A DNA stretch of 64,000 nt, taken from NCBI GenBank assembly GCA_945952315.1, contig CAMFIE010000006.1:1-64000 (forward strand), read 5' to 3'. This DNA comes from an uncultured Rhizobium sp. GTDB taxonomy: Bacteria > Pseudomonadota > Alphaproteobacteria > Rhizobiales > Rhizobiaceae. Below are positions 44,483 through 52,208 of this stretch, piece by piece. Position 1 is the first letter of the stretch, and every line of letters begins with the position of its first letter. The position numbers were made by a program, and so were the translations under genes. A model generated the notes under the pieces. The model was not told where the DNA came from, made no database searches, and was given only the letters and a program-made list of their open reading frames with translations.

Positions 44483-45083
44483 GTGAGGAGTATTTTTCTG
44501 AATTTCTGATTTTGTGTCTAACTCTAATTTTTGACAGTCGCATTCCTGTTTCAAAAGAACACGACGTCATCCTCGGGCTTGTCCCGAGGATCTGCCATAA
44601 GGCGCTGCAAACACTCCGGTCGAGACTGCCGAAACAACCGTAGATCCTCGGGACAAGCCCGAGGATGATGGTGGAAATGATTGTTTTCTGTTTAGACCCC
44701 CACCCCTGCCCCTCCCCACAAGGGGGAGGGAGAAGGTCGAGCTTGCCGCCAAAATCCCCCTCCCCCTTGTGGGGAGGGGTTAGGGGTGGGGGTCTGAAAT
44801 AAAAAAGCGGTGGGGGTCTGAAAAAAGCTGTGGGGTCTTGATATGATCAGAGTGCGAAGCGCCGTATCTGCCCTTTTTGCCCCTCATCCGGCTGCCGCCA
44901 CCTTCTCCCCATTGTCATGGGGAGAAGGACGCAAGGGGTTACCGTTCTGCCCCCTTCTCCCCGCGAGCGGGGGTGAGGAAGGGTCCGCGTAGCGGAGCAA
45001 TCGATCCAGTGAATCGATTGCACTGACGAACGGTCCCGGCAGGGGGATGAGGGGCAATCTCCTCACGCCTCACTTCTCCCTCC
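44483..45083. repeat. Repeat mosaic with a nested insert
   Basis: Non-coding. Type 3 pair at about 44562-44593 and 44641-44676, type 2 arms at about 44694-44740 and 44755-44795, linker GCGAAGCGCCGTAT at 44854-44867, and type 1 arms at about 44877-44930 and 44950-45060. The right type 1 arm is interrupted by about 59 bases (44973-45031) that contain their own palindrome GCAATCGAT (44997-45005) / ATCGATTGC (45013-45021). Confidence 0.85.
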
Positions 45084-45719
45084 TCACGCATGCCCCGCTT
45101 CGGAGCTGAGCATGGCGGGGGAGATGCCCATGAGGTGCATGGCGCGTTCGTATTTGCCGTCGAGCTTGTGGTCGAAGATCAGTTCCTCGGAGGCCGGGCC
45201 GTGGAGCCAGCCGTTGGCGGCGATTTCGGATTCGAGCTGGCCCGGCCCCCAGCCGGCATAGCCGAGCAGCATGGTTGCCTTTTTCGGGCCGCCGCCATCG
45301 GAAATGGCGCGCAGGATATCCAGTGTCGCGGTGAGGCAGATATCCTCGCTGACCGGGATCGACGACTGGCTGTGATAATCATCCGAATGCAGCACGAAGC
45401 CGCGCCCCGTTTCCACCGGGCCGCCGCTCTGGATCGGAAAATCCCGGGTCTTTTCCGGCAGCATGATCGCATCATTCTGGTCAATCAGGTTGAGATGCAG
45501 CAGGATATCCGGAAAAGTGATCGTCTGGCGCCGGTTGAGGATGAAGCCCATGGCGCCCGCGGGCGAATGGGCACAGACATAGATCACCGTCCGGGAAAAA
45601 TTCTGGTCGAACATGCCGGGCATCGCAATCAGGAACTGACCGTCCAGAAAGCCGCGCTCGCGCAGGCCACGATCCTGCCTGCCCTGCCCGGCCCTTTCCA
45701 TGAGCTTCGAGAATGCCAT
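45084..45719 (-). CDS. YqgE/AlgH-family protein
   Basis: 211 aa. Conserved blocks are [37 protein letters not shown] (about residues 27-63), [15 protein letters not shown] (about 98-112) and [20 protein letters not shown] (about 152-171). The family is widespread and conserved, but its biochemical function remains unclear. GGAGG is eight bases before ATG 45719. It is separate from its neighbours, divergent from the DsbD-domain gene. Confidence 0.92.
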   Translation of the reverse strand: MAFSKLMERAGQGRQDRGLRERGFLDGQFLIAMPGMFDQNFSRTVIYVCAHSPAGAMGFILNRRQTITFPDILLHLNLIDQNDAIMLPEKTRDFPIQSGGPVETGRGFVLHSDDYHSQSSIPVSEDICLTATLDILRAISDGGGPKKATMLLGYAGWGPGQLESEIAANGWLHGPASEELIFDHKLDGKYERAMHLMGISPAMLSSEAGHA

Positions 45720-45885
45720 CAACGCCTCCAGCCCAAAACACCTTCACACCCCATGAATGTGGGGCAGATGCGGCCATCAATCAACCAAAAATGATGGGCA
45801 TGTGAAAAGCCGTACCGGCAGGGGCGGTTGACTTCGCATCGCCGGGTGATGTTCTTGGGCTGACAACCGGAAAAGGAAGAGTGGC

Positions 45886-46680
45886 ATGAAAGCTGGCTGC
45901 GCACTGGCTCTGACGGGATCGCTGCTGATGCCGACGCTGGCACAGGCAGAAACCACCGGCTGGGTGGACAATGACGGCGGGCGCATGCGGCTGATCGTAC
46001 TGCCCGCAGCCGATGAAGGGACCTACAAGGCCGTGGCGCGGGTGGCGCTTGAAATCGAGCCGAAACCCGGCTGGATCACCTATTGGCGCGAGCCCGGCGC
46101 AAGCGGCATTCCACCCCGCATCACCGCAAGCGCGGGCGTGAATGTCTGGGCCCCGCATTATCCGCCGCCGAAAATCCTGAAACTCGGCGATTATACCGAT
46201 ATCGGCTATGACGGCCCGGTGACGCTGCCCTTCAAGCTCGATCCGCTCACCGGCCCGGCGGAGGTGGAGGTGTTCATCGGCCTTTGCCAGAAGATCTGCA
46301 TTCCGTTTCAGGCCCGCTTTTCGCTCTCTGGCCAGAATGCTGCGGCAACGCCGGAGGAAGTCGCGCTCGTGGAGCGGGCAGAAGCCGCAATCGCCCCCGA
46401 CCAGAGCGAGACCTTCCAGGTGACCGCGATGGAATTCACCGCCGACACGCTGGCGCTTGGCCTTGCCCTGCCGGTCGAGAAGGGCAAGGTGGAGGTGATC
46501 GCGACCGGCCCGGAAGGCTTCGTCTTTACCGGCACGGCAGAAGCGGCGGGCAAGGAGATCACGGTGAATGTGCCGCTTACCGGCTTTCCGAAGGGACAGG
46601 ATCCGAAGGCGACCGACTGGCGCTTTGTGGTGAAGATCGGCGATCAGGCAATCGAGACCGAAATCCAGGCCGGTGATTGA
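45886..46680 (+). CDS. Secreted DsbD N-terminal-domain-like protein
   Basis: 264 aa with a signal peptide (MKAGCALALTGSLLMPTLAQA). The mature part resembles the periplasmic alpha domain of DsbD/ScsB: GWITYWREPGASGIPPRI (about residues 63-80) and the cysteine pair in IGLCQKICIPFQARF (about 136-150). No transmembrane beta domain or thioredoxin gamma domain follows, so it is a stand-alone interactor, perhaps for cytochrome c or copper-protein maturation. GGAAGAG precedes ATG 45886. The peroxiredoxin gene follows 109 bases later. Confidence 0.85.
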   Translation: MKAGCALALTGSLLMPTLAQAETTGWVDNDGGRMRLIVLPAADEGTYKAVARVALEIEPKPGWITYWREPGASGIPPRITASAGVNVWAPHYPPPKILKLGDYTDIGYDGPVTLPFKLDPLTGPAEVEVFIGLCQKICIPFQARFSLSGQNAAATPEEVALVERAEAAIAPDQSETFQVTAMEFTADTLALGLALPVEKGKVEVIATGPEGFVFTGTAEAAGKEITVNVPLTGFPKGQDPKATDWRFVVKIGDQAIETEIQAGD

Positions 46681-46789
46681 CAAAAGTCAGCCCGGCCCTT
46701 CCCGTCCGGCTGCGGACACCCTATTTATGCACCATCATTTTCCGCCAGCAGGCGGAATTCAGCGCAAGAACAGAGCCAAGGAGAGACCC

Positions 46790-47275
46790 ATGACCATTGC
46801 CATCGGCGAGCGCCTGCCGGATGCGACCTTCAAGGAAAAGACCAAGGATGGCCCGGTGGAAACCCGGGTTTCCGATCTGGTGAAGGGCAAGAAGACGGTG
46901 ATCTTTGCCGTGCCCGGCGCGTTCACGCCCACCTGCTCGCTCAACCACCTGCCCGGCTATCTCGACAATCTCGATGCACTGAAGGCCAAGGGCGTGGATG
47001 AGGTGGCCGTGCTTTCCGTCAATGACTGGCATGTGATGGGCGCCTGGGCAGAACATTCCGGCGGCATGGGCAAGATCCACTTCCTGCCCGACTGGAACGG
47101 CGAATTCGTCAAGGCCCTCGGCCTCGATGCCGATCTCTCCGGCGGCGGCCTCGGCCTGCGCTCCAAGCGCTTCTCCATGCTGGTGGAAGACGGCGTGGTG
47201 AAGACGCTGAACGTGGAAGACAATCCCGGCCAGGCCACCGTCTCGGCCGCAGCCACCATGCTGGAACAGGTCTGA
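46790..47275 (+). CDS. Peroxiredoxin (Prx5/PrxII type)
   Basis: 161 aa. Peroxidatic Cys49 is in VPGAFTPTCSLNHLPGY, the Prx5-class signature. The rest follows the short thioredoxin-fold typical for glutaredoxin- or glutathione-linked Prx5 enzymes that reduce organic hydroperoxides. No clear resolving cysteine is present nearby, favouring the 1-Cys type. AAGGAGAG precedes ATG 46790, and a terminator follows. The longer frame from 46673 has no similarity and is not used. Confidence 0.92.
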   Translation: MTIAIGERLPDATFKEKTKDGPVETRVSDLVKGKKTVIFAVPGAFTPTCSLNHLPGYLDNLDALKAKGVDEVAVLSVNDWHVMGAWAEHSGGMGKIHFLPDWNGEFVKALGLDADLSGGGLGLRSKRFSMLVEDGVVKTLNVEDNPGQATVSAAATMLEQV

Positions 47276-47306
47276 TCCGCGTTCAGGCCACGCGTGATTT
47301 CAACAG

Positions 47307-47333
47307 CCCCTGCCCTCACCGGCGGGGGTTTTT
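47307..47333 (+). terminator. Intrinsic terminator of the peroxiredoxin gene
   Basis: Stem CCCCTGCC / GGCGGGGG (one G-T pair), six-base loop, followed by TTTTT. Confidence 0.8.
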
Positions 47334-47349
47334 GTTGGATGCACCGGAT

Positions 47350-47378
47350 TTGACTTTTTATGTTATCCTAATTAATTT
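47350..47378 (+). promoter_or_regulatory. Sigma-70-type promoter of the HigB-like gene
   Basis: TTGACT (47350-47355), 17-base spacer, TAATTT (47373-47378), about 30 bases before ATG 47409, in an AT-rich stretch that contrasts with the high-GC surroundings. Confidence 0.55.
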
Positions 47379-47408
47379 ATTTCTGTCTTTGTCGGACACG
47401 TTGCCGGT

Positions 47409-47747
47409 ATGCGGAAATTCGAATTTGTAAACGAAGCGGCCAAGCGTGAATTTCTGGCCTTGCCGAAAGCCGTACAGAAACAATTCGGCCTCGATCTCCA
47501 GGCGGTGCAGATCGGGCTTGCGCCCTATTCACGGTGGAAACATCTGACAGAAACCGTCGGCGCCGGTGCCATAGAACTCATTGAAAACAGTGATTTGGCC
47601 TATCGCAGCATCTATTGCGCCAAATATGCCCAGACCGTCTTCATTCTTCACAGCTTCACGAAGACCACAAACGGGGTTGACCGCAAGGCCATGGCGCTGG
47701 CAAGCGAACGATACCGTCTCATGCTGATGCGGCTGAAATCCGGATGA
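47409..47747 (+). CDS. HigB/Gp49-like (DUF891) toxin
   Basis: 112 aa. The N-terminal FVNEAAKREFLALPKAVQKQFGLDLQAVQIG and central KHLTETVGAGAIELIENSDLAYRSIYCAKYAQTVFILHSFTKTTNG match phage-derived Gp49-like toxins of the HigB/RelE superfamily, including the conserved HSFTKT. These inhibit translation by mRNA cleavage. Weak ribosome site, own promoter. The candidate antitoxin is encoded on the opposite strand and the two genes overlap tail-to-tail by 29 bases, unlike normal co-directional higBA modules. Confidence 0.82.
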   Translation: MRKFEFVNEAAKREFLALPKAVQKQFGLDLQAVQIGLAPYSRWKHLTETVGAGAIELIENSDLAYRSIYCAKYAQTVFILHSFTKTTNGVDRKAMALASERYRLMLMRLKSG

Positions 47748-48042
47748 TATCGCAGGCAAGCCCCTGTTGCGGATCAAAACGGGGACGCAGTCGGAGGTTC
47801 AAACTGGCGAGGAACCCGATCAGCTTGTCCGCCGAAAAAAGCTCGATCTTGCCACGCATCAGTTCGCTGACCCGTGGCTGCGGAATGCCGAGCGCCCGGG
47901 CGATCTCTGCCTGTTTCCAGCCCTTTTCCTCGAACATGCGACGCAGGGTCAGCATGAGATCGGCGCGAAACTGCAAATCCGCCGCCTCCGGTTCGCTATC
48001 CGCTATCGCACTGAAAATATTGTCATAGCCCAGCTGGGTCAT
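47719..48042 (-). CDS. XRE-family HigA-like antitoxin
   Basis: 107 aa helix-turn-helix protein. The HTH reads EKGWKQAEIARALGIPQPRVSELMRGKIELFSADKLIGFLASL (about residues 39-81), which is the HigA-type antitoxin pattern usually paired with Gp49-like toxins. ATG 48042 has AAGGCGAAG upstream, and an imperfect palindrome near 48052-48071 (TTATATGAAATTTTGTATAA) lies over the probable promoter, as expected for autoregulation. Convergent with the toxin gene at 47409-47747; their 3' ends overlap. Confidence 0.82.
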   Translation of the reverse strand: MTQLGYDNIFSAIADSEPEAADLQFRADLMLTLRRMFEEKGWKQAEIARALGIPQPRVSELMRGKIELFSADKLIGFLASLNLRLRPRFDPQQGLACDIIRISAASA

Positions 48043-48135
48043 CGCTTCGCCTTATATGAAATTTTGTATAAATTAGCGGAGATCACCCAGTTTGACAATG
48101 GGAAACCGGCAGTACCTCTTGGCGCGCGGTGCACT

Positions 48136-48251
48136 TTACCGTTTCTTGAACGGTTCCATGCCCTTGCGGGCGAGTTCGTCGGCGCGTTCGTTTTCCGGGT
48201 GGCCGGCGTGGCCCCTGATCCAGTGCAGTGTGACCTGATGGCGGTTGCGGG
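48136..48251 (-). pseudogene. Duplicated 3' end of rnhA
   Basis: 115 of these bases (48137-48251) match the true rnhA 3' end (48868-48982) with three mismatches. The frame still encodes the last 38 residues of RNase HI, including [18 protein letters not shown] and MEPFKKR, with its own TAA stop. It has no start or upstream part, so it is a fragment. Together with the intact end it brackets a toxin-antitoxin cassette. Confidence 0.88.
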
Positions 48252-48254
48252 AGG

Positions 48255-48536
48255 TCAGAGTGTTGCCTGCAGTTTTATGCCGAGTGCCTTTGCCACGCCC
48301 ATCAGCGTGGAAAGCTTCGGATCGCCATTTTCGCTGAGTGCCTTGTAAAGAGCCTCGCGCGTGACGCCCGCCTTGGCTGCCACATCCGATATGCCACGGG
48401 CACGGGCCACGACACCCAGCGCCTTCGAAATATAGCGGGCATCGCCACTTTCGAACGCATCATTGATCAGCTCTTGCTGAGAAGCCTCCGTGGTGAAGAA
48501 CTCGGCCGCATCGAACGGGACTGTCTCAATGGTCAT
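48255..48536 (-). CDS. HI1420-family XRE antitoxin
   Basis: 93 aa. The middle and C-terminus show the characteristic [61 protein letters not shown] of antitoxins paired with HI1419-type toxins, with an HTH at about residues 50-75. ATG 48536 overlaps the 3' end of the toxin gene by 11 bases, giving the reverse order (toxin first) usual for this family. Its stop is only three bases from the end of the duplicated rnhA fragment. Confidence 0.88.
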   Translation of the reverse strand: MTIETVPFDAAEFFTTEASQQELINDAFESGDARYISKALGVVARARGISDVAAKAGVTREALYKALSENGDPKLSTLMGVAKALGIKLQATL

Positions 48537-48825
48537 TGCTGATTTCCTTCGCCATTTTCAATGCGACCTCGATATCCCTGGCCTGTGAGGACTTGTCTCC
48601 TCCGCACAAGAGAATGACAAGCACATCCTTCCTTTGCACGAAGTAAAGCCGGTATCCGGGACCATGATCGATGCGAATTTCGCCGATTCCGGAAAAGAAT
48701 TTCACATCGCCGAACAGCCCGGCTTCGATGCGCAACAGCCTTTGGGAAATCCTTTCCTGCGCCCGGCGATCTCTCAAAGACCGGAGCCAGTCACGAAACG
48801 GAACAGAAAGTCGAACCTCGATCAC
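48526..48825 (-). CDS. HI1419-family RelE/ParE-type toxin
   Basis: 99 aa. The domain core is FRDWLRSLRDRRAQERISQRLLRIEAGLFGDVKFFSGIGEIRIDHGPGYRLYFVQRKDVLVILLCGGDKSSQARDIEVALKMA, the normal signature of addiction-module killer proteins. GTG 48825 is preferred because family members begin M-I-E-x-R. A GTG six codons further upstream (48843) would place the start upstream of the predicted -10 box. With a -10 at 48832-48837 the transcript may begin right at this GTG, that is, leaderless. Followed by the overlapping antitoxin gene. Confidence 0.85.
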   Translation of the reverse strand: MIEVRLSVPFRDWLRSLRDRRAQERISQRLLRIEAGLFGDVKFFSGIGEIRIDHGPGYRLYFVQRKDVLVILLCGGDKSSQARDIEVALKMAKEISNDH

Positions 48826-48831
48826 CCGTGA

Positions 48832-48860
48832 ACTGTAGTTCACATTTCAGCATATGTCAA
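48832..48860 (-). promoter_or_regulatory. Sigma-70-type promoter of the toxin-antitoxin cassette
   Basis: On the minus strand TTGACA (48860-48855), 17-base spacer, TACAGT (48837-48832). It begins only seven bases after the rnhA stop codon. Confidence 0.65.
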
Positions 48861-48866
48861 TAAAGA

Positions 48867-49307
48867 CTACCGCTTCTTGAACGGTTCCATGCCCTTGCGG
48901 GCGAGTTCGTCGGCCCGTTCGTTTTCCGGGTGGCCGGCGTGGCCCTTGATCCAGTGCAGTGTGACCTGATGGCGGTTGCGGGCGTCTTCGAGCTGTTGCC
49001 AGAGTTCGGCATTCTTCACCGGCTTCTTGTCCGCCGTCTTCCAGCCGTTCTTCTTCCAGCCGAAGATCCACTTGGAAATGCCGTCCTTCACATAGACGCT
49101 GTCGGTATAGAGATCCACCGCGCAGGGCACCTTCAGCGCATTGAGGGCGGAGATCGCGGCCATCAGCTCCATGCGGTTGTTGGTGGTCTCGGCCTCGCCG
49201 CCGCAGAGTTCCTTCTCGACATCGCCATAGCGCAGCACCGCGCCCCAGCCGCCGGGGCCGGGATTGCCCGAACAGGCACCATCGGTGAAAACCTCGACCT
49301 GTTTCAT
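48867..49307 (-). CDS. rnhA: Ribonuclease HI
   Basis: 146 aa. Cleaves RNA in RNA-DNA hybrids. The four catalytic acidic residues are in [16 protein letters not shown] (Asp9/10), [10 protein letters not shown] (Glu), LYTDSVYV (Asp) and [11 protein letters not shown] (Asp). The 3' end is duplicated further downstream (48137-48251), and a toxin-antitoxin cassette sits between the two copies. It starts five bases after thrB on the same strand, the usual ispH-thrB-rnhA order of Rhizobiales. Confidence 0.95.
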   Translation of the reverse strand: MKQVEVFTDGACSGNPGPGGWGAVLRYGDVEKELCGGEAETTNNRMELMAAISALNALKVPCAVDLYTDSVYVKDGISKWIFGWKKNGWKTADKKPVKNAELWQQLEDARNRHQVTLHWIKGHAGHPENERADELARKGMEPFKKR

Positions 49308-49311
49308 CGGC

Positions 49312-50274
49312 TCAGATCAGCCCGTATTCCGCAGACGAGGCCACCTGACGGTGGAAGCGCAGCTTCTTCAGATATTCGAGCGGGTCCTTCTTCACCACCA
49401 GCGCACCGGCGGGCGTGGTCAGCCAGTCATAGAGACGGGTGAGGAAGAAGCGCAGGGCCGAGCCGCGCGAGAGGATGGGCAGCGCCTCAAGCTCGTCTTT
49501 CGACAGCGGCCGCACCGACTGATAGCCCTCGAGCAGCGCCTTGCCCTTGGTGATGTTATAGGCCCCGTCCTTTTCAAAGCACCAGGCATTGAGGCAGATC
49601 GAGACATCATAGGCGAGCAGGTCATTGCAGGCGAAATAGAAATCGATGAGGCCGGAAAGCTGGTCGCCGATGAAGAAGACATTGTCCGGAAAGAGATCGG
49701 CATGGATGACACCGGCAGGGAGTTGATGCGGCCAGTGCGCCTCCAGATGCTGCATCTCGGCGCGGATTTCTTCCGAAAGGCCGCGCTCCACCTCGTCTGC
49801 GCGCGGCTCGGACTTGTCCCAGAGCTCGCGCCAGCCGGCAAGCGACAGCGCATTTGGACGGCGGATCTCGAAGCCCTCGCCCGCCAGATGCATGGCGGCC
49901 AGCGCCCGGCCCACCTCGCGGCAATGCCTGGCTTCCGGCTTTCTGAGCCACATGCCTTCAAGAAAGGAGATGAGCGCGGCCGGGCGGCCCGAAAGCTCGC
50001 CCAGCAGTGCGCCATCCTTGCGCGGCAGCGGCAGCGGACAGGAGAGCCCGCCCGCCGAAAGATGCTGCATCAGCCCGAGAAAGAACGGCAGGTCGTTGCG
50101 GTCCACCCGCTTTTCATAAAGCGTCAGGATCAGCGGGAATTTCGAGGTATGCAGCAGGAAATTGGAGTTCTCCACCCCTTCCGCAATGCCCTTGTAGGAC
50201 AGAAGCTCGCCCGCATCATAGGCGGCAATAAACTGGCGGAGATCATCCTCGCTGATATCGGTATAGACGGCCAC
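49312..50274 (-). CDS. thrB: Homoserine kinase (APH-fold type)
   Basis: 320 aa. Phosphorylates homoserine, the substrate chain for ThrC. This is the alphaproteobacterial type related to aminoglycoside phosphotransferases rather than GHMP kinases: [22 protein letters not shown] at the N-terminus, catalytic loop [14 protein letters not shown] (about residues 185-198) and the metal Asp in [11 protein letters not shown] (about 205-215). GTG 50274 lies two bases after the ispH stop, with GGGGA overlapping the ispH end. The frame beyond the GTG belongs to antisense of ispH. Confidence 0.92.
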   Translation of the reverse strand: MAVYTDISEDDLRQFIAAYDAGELLSYKGIAEGVENSNFLLHTSKFPLILTLYEKRVDRNDLPFFLGLMQHLSAGGLSCPLPLPRKDGALLGELSGRPAALISFLEGMWLRKPEARHCREVGRALAAMHLAGEGFEIRRPNALSLAGWRELWDKSEPRADEVERGLSEEIRAEMQHLEAHWPHQLPAGVIHADLFPDNVFFIGDQLSGLIDFYFACNDLLAYDVSICLNAWCFEKDGAYNITKGKALLEGYQSVRPLSKDELEALPILSRGSALRFFLTRLYDWLTTPAGALVVKKDPLEYLKKLRFHRQVASSAEYGLI

Positions 50275-50276
50275 TC

Positions 50277-51281
50277 TTATTCCCCGTTGACAAAGGCCAT
50301 GTCGGCCGCGGTCAGTTCGATGTTGCGCAGCTCCCGGTTCACCAGGAAATGCTCGTTTTCCTCCACCGTATCGGCCAGTTCCACCACCGCATTGTAACGC
50401 TGGCGGAAGGCCTCGATGATTTCGTTGACGATCACTTCCGGGGCCGAAGCACCCGCAGACAAGCCCACTGTAGCAATTGCGCCGAGCCCGTCCCAGTCGA
50501 TCTCCGACGCCCGTTGAACCAGCATGGCGCATTTGGCACCGGCGCGGGTCGCAACCTCCACCAGCCGCTTCGAATTGGAGGAATTCGGCGCGCCGACGAT
50601 CAGGAACAGGTCGCATCCGGGTGCGGCCTGTTTCACCGCTTCCTGCCGGTTGGTGGTGGCATAGCAGATGCTGTCGGCCGCTGGCGCGGTGAGATTGGGG
50701 AAGCGCTCCATCAGCCGGGCGATCACGCCCGCCGTGTCATCGACCGACAGCGTCGTCTGCGTCACATAGCCGAGATTGTCGGGATCGGCAGGCTGATAGG
50801 CATCCACATCGGCGATGGTCTCGATCAGCGAAACCGCCCCTTCCGGCAACTGGCCCATCGTGCCGATCACCTCCGGATGGCCCGCATGGCCGATCAGGAT
50901 TACATGGCGGCCGAGCTTCTGGTGGCGCATCGCCTGCTTGTGCACCTTGGATACCAGCGGGCAGGTGGCATCGAGATAGAAGAGATTGCGCGCAACCGCA
51001 TCCGCCGGCACGGTTTTCGGCACGCCATGGGCGGAAAACACCACCGGCTGGCCGCGATGCTCTTCCGGGATTTCATCGAGCTCCTCGACAAAGACGGCGC
51101 CCTTGGCCTCCAGTCCTTCCACCACATAGCGATTGTGCACGATCTCGTGGCGCACATAGACCGGCGCGCCATAGGCCTTCAGCGCCAGCACCACGATCTG
51201 GATCGCCCGGTCCACGCCTGCGCAAAAGCCACGCGGCCCGCACAGCCGGATCGTCAAATTCGGTTTCACCCGCTCACCCAT
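50277..51281 (-). CDS. ispH: 4-Hydroxy-3-methylbut-2-enyl diphosphate reductase
   Basis: 334 aa, last step of the MEP isoprenoid pathway, yielding IPP and DMAPP. The three cluster cysteines are in [13 protein letters not shown] (Cys20), [13 protein letters not shown] and [13 protein letters not shown]; the [20 protein letters not shown] segment with the substrate His is present. ATG 51281 begins [18 protein letters not shown]; the frame further upstream (to 51389) reaches into the non-coding leader and is not used. First gene of the ispH-thrB-rnhA operon. Confidence 0.95.
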   Translation of the reverse strand: MGERVKPNLTIRLCGPRGFCAGVDRAIQIVVLALKAYGAPVYVRHEIVHNRYVVEGLEAKGAVFVEELDEIPEEHRGQPVVFSAHGVPKTVPADAVARNLFYLDATCPLVSKVHKQAMRHQKLGRHVILIGHAGHPEVIGTMGQLPEGAVSLIETIADVDAYQPADPDNLGYVTQTTLSVDDTAGVIARLMERFPNLTAPAADSICYATTNRQEAVKQAAPGCDLFLIVGAPNSSNSKRLVEVATRAGAKCAMLVQRASEIDWDGLGAIATVGLSAGASAPEVIVNEIIEAFRQRYNAVVELADTVEENEHFLVNRELRNIELTAADMAFVNGE

Positions 51282-51417
51282 CAGCCCATTCCTGAAAACT
51301 GCGACTGATCTAGCATATCTCACGCAAAGGGGAACGGAATTTTGACGGGCCTGCACAGGCTCTCCCACGGCCAAATCAGCCTCTTCCATTTTATTCTTAT
51401 GTCTTTATATTCAAACA
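51282..51417. other. Spacer between ispH and the triplicated unit
   Basis: Holds the divergent control region. On the plus strand CTTCCA, a 17-base spacer and TATATT (about 51382-51410) form a possible promoter for unit 1. On the minus strand the ispH promoter must lie here too, but no strong match was seen. Confidence 0.4.
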
Positions 51418-51418
51418 A

Positions 51419-51512
51419 TCGACCGCAGAAGCAGACGCGCGTGACCAGCCCGCGCATCGGGGAGGACAAGCCACCCCGACCTCTGGCAAAGGCTTTGCCG
51501 GTCGAAAAGGAG
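51419..51512 (+). promoter_or_regulatory. Structured leader RNA of microprotein copy 1
   Basis: A closing stem TCGACC (51419-51424) / GGTCGA (51500-51505) encloses three hairpins: GCGCG/CGCGC (51437-51441/51451-51455), CGGGG/CCCCG (51458-51462/51474-51478) and GGCAAA/TTTGCC (51485-51490/51494-51499). The ribosome site AAGGAG (51507-51512) follows directly. The four-way-junction shape suggests cis-regulation of the ORF downstream, but no known riboswitch class was recognised. Confidence 0.5.
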
Positions 51513-51520
51513 TGATCGCT

Positions 51521-51616
51521 ATGGGGATTTTCGGATTTCCAATCTGCATCACGATTGAGGTAACGAAAACCCGCACGGGCTGGAAAGTGACCGTGCGGGT
51601 TCAAATCATACCATAA
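51521..51616 (+). CDS. Microprotein, copy 1 (31 aa)
   Basis: ORF of 31 codons plus stop, ATG eight bases after a perfect AAGGAG. The peptide begins MGIFGFPICITIEV and ends WKVTVRVQIIP. It is hydrophobic at the N-terminus and then alternates beta-branched and polar residues around a TRTG turn, compatible with a beta-hairpin. The 11-bp inverted repeat AACCCGCACGG / CCGTGCGGGTT (51568-51578 / 51591-51601) lies inside the coding part. Coding is supported by the three copies (see copy 3). Function unknown; no known family recognised. Confidence 0.7.
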   Translation: MGIFGFPICITIEVTKTRTGWKVTVRVQIIP

Positions 51617-51623
51617 TCGAAAC

Positions 51624-51651
51624 GACTGGCGGAGTTCCCGCTCCGCCAGTC
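51624..51651 (+). terminator. 3' hairpin of microprotein copy 1
   Basis: Perfect 10-bp stem GACTGGCGGA / TCCGCCAGTC with an eight-base loop, seven bases after the stop codon. Only ACTCCTTT follows, so it is a weak intrinsic terminator or a protective 3' stem. Confidence 0.6.
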
Positions 51652-51762
51652 ACTCCTTTAGAATAGCGCAAACCATGCCGCGCTTCAACGGGCATTGCCC
51701 GTTATTTCATCCCCACCTAATCACATATTTCCTTATATCCGCACTCACGGTAGACTTTGCCA

Positions 51763-51856
51763 TCGACCGCAGAAGCAGACGCGCGTGACCAGCCCGCGCA
51801 TCGGGGAGGACGAGCCACCCCGACCTCTGGCAAAGGCTTTGCCGGTCGAAAAGGAG
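51763..51856 (+). promoter_or_regulatory. Structured leader RNA of microprotein copy 2
   Basis: Same fold as copy 1. The single base change (A in copy 1, G here, position 51812) lies in the apical loop of the second hairpin and does not affect a stem. Confidence 0.5.
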
Positions 51857-51864
51857 TGATCGCT

Positions 51865-51960
51865 ATGGGGATTTTCGGATTTCCAATCTGCATCACGATT
51901 GAGGTAACGAAAACCCGCACGGGCTGGAAAGTGACCGTGCGGGTTCAAATCATACCATAA
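51865..51960 (+). CDS. Microprotein, copy 2 (31 aa)
   Basis: Identical at DNA level to copy 1, including AAGGAG and the internal inverted repeat. Its upstream DNA is the 3' spacer of copy 1, so it may be expressed by read-through or from a promoter in that spacer (TTGCCC-N17-TAATCA is one candidate, about 51699-51727). Two minus-strand frames of about 67 codons also cross this unit, but they lack ribosome sites and are judged as shadows. Confidence 0.68.
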   Translation: MGIFGFPICITIEVTKTRTGWKVTVRVQIIP

Positions 51961-51967
51961 TCGAAAC

Positions 51968-51995
51968 GACTGGCGGAGTTCCCGCTCCGCCAGTC
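51968..51995 (+). terminator. 3' hairpin of microprotein copy 2
   Basis: Same 10-bp stem and loop as in copy 1, followed by ACTCCTTT. Confidence 0.6.
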
Positions 51996-52106
51996 ACTCC
52001 TTTAGAATAGCGCAAACCATGCCGCGCTTCAACGGGCATTGCCCGTTATTTCATCCCCACCTAATCACATATTTCCTTATATCCGCACTCACGGTAGACT
52101 TTGCCA

Positions 52107-52200
52107 TCGACCGCAGAAGCAGACGCGCGTGACCAGCCCGCGCATCGGGGAGGACGAGCCACCCCGACCTCTGGCAAAGGCTTTGCCGGTCGAAAAGGAG
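52107..52200 (+). promoter_or_regulatory. Structured leader RNA of microprotein copy 3
   Basis: Identical to the leader of copy 2. Confidence 0.5.
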
Positions 52201-52208
52201 TGATCGCT

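Noticed and set aside
41510-44554. A 1014-codon minus-strand frame antisense to the GGDEF/EAL gene
   Set aside because: Composition is typical of antisense frames in high-GC DNA (His, Gly, Arg, Gln rich) and the plus-strand gene has clear domains.
51458-51478. ACGA loop in a GG...CC stem of the leader, reminiscent of the guanidine-II (mini-ykkC) motif
   Set aside because: Copy 1 has ACAA at this place, only one such hairpin is present, and the ACGR loop is not closed in the expected way.
51590-51612. GGTTCAAATC resembling a tRNA T-loop in the tandem units
   Set aside because: The flanking bases do not form a T stem, and there is no acceptor stem or anticodon arm. It is part of the microprotein ORF end.
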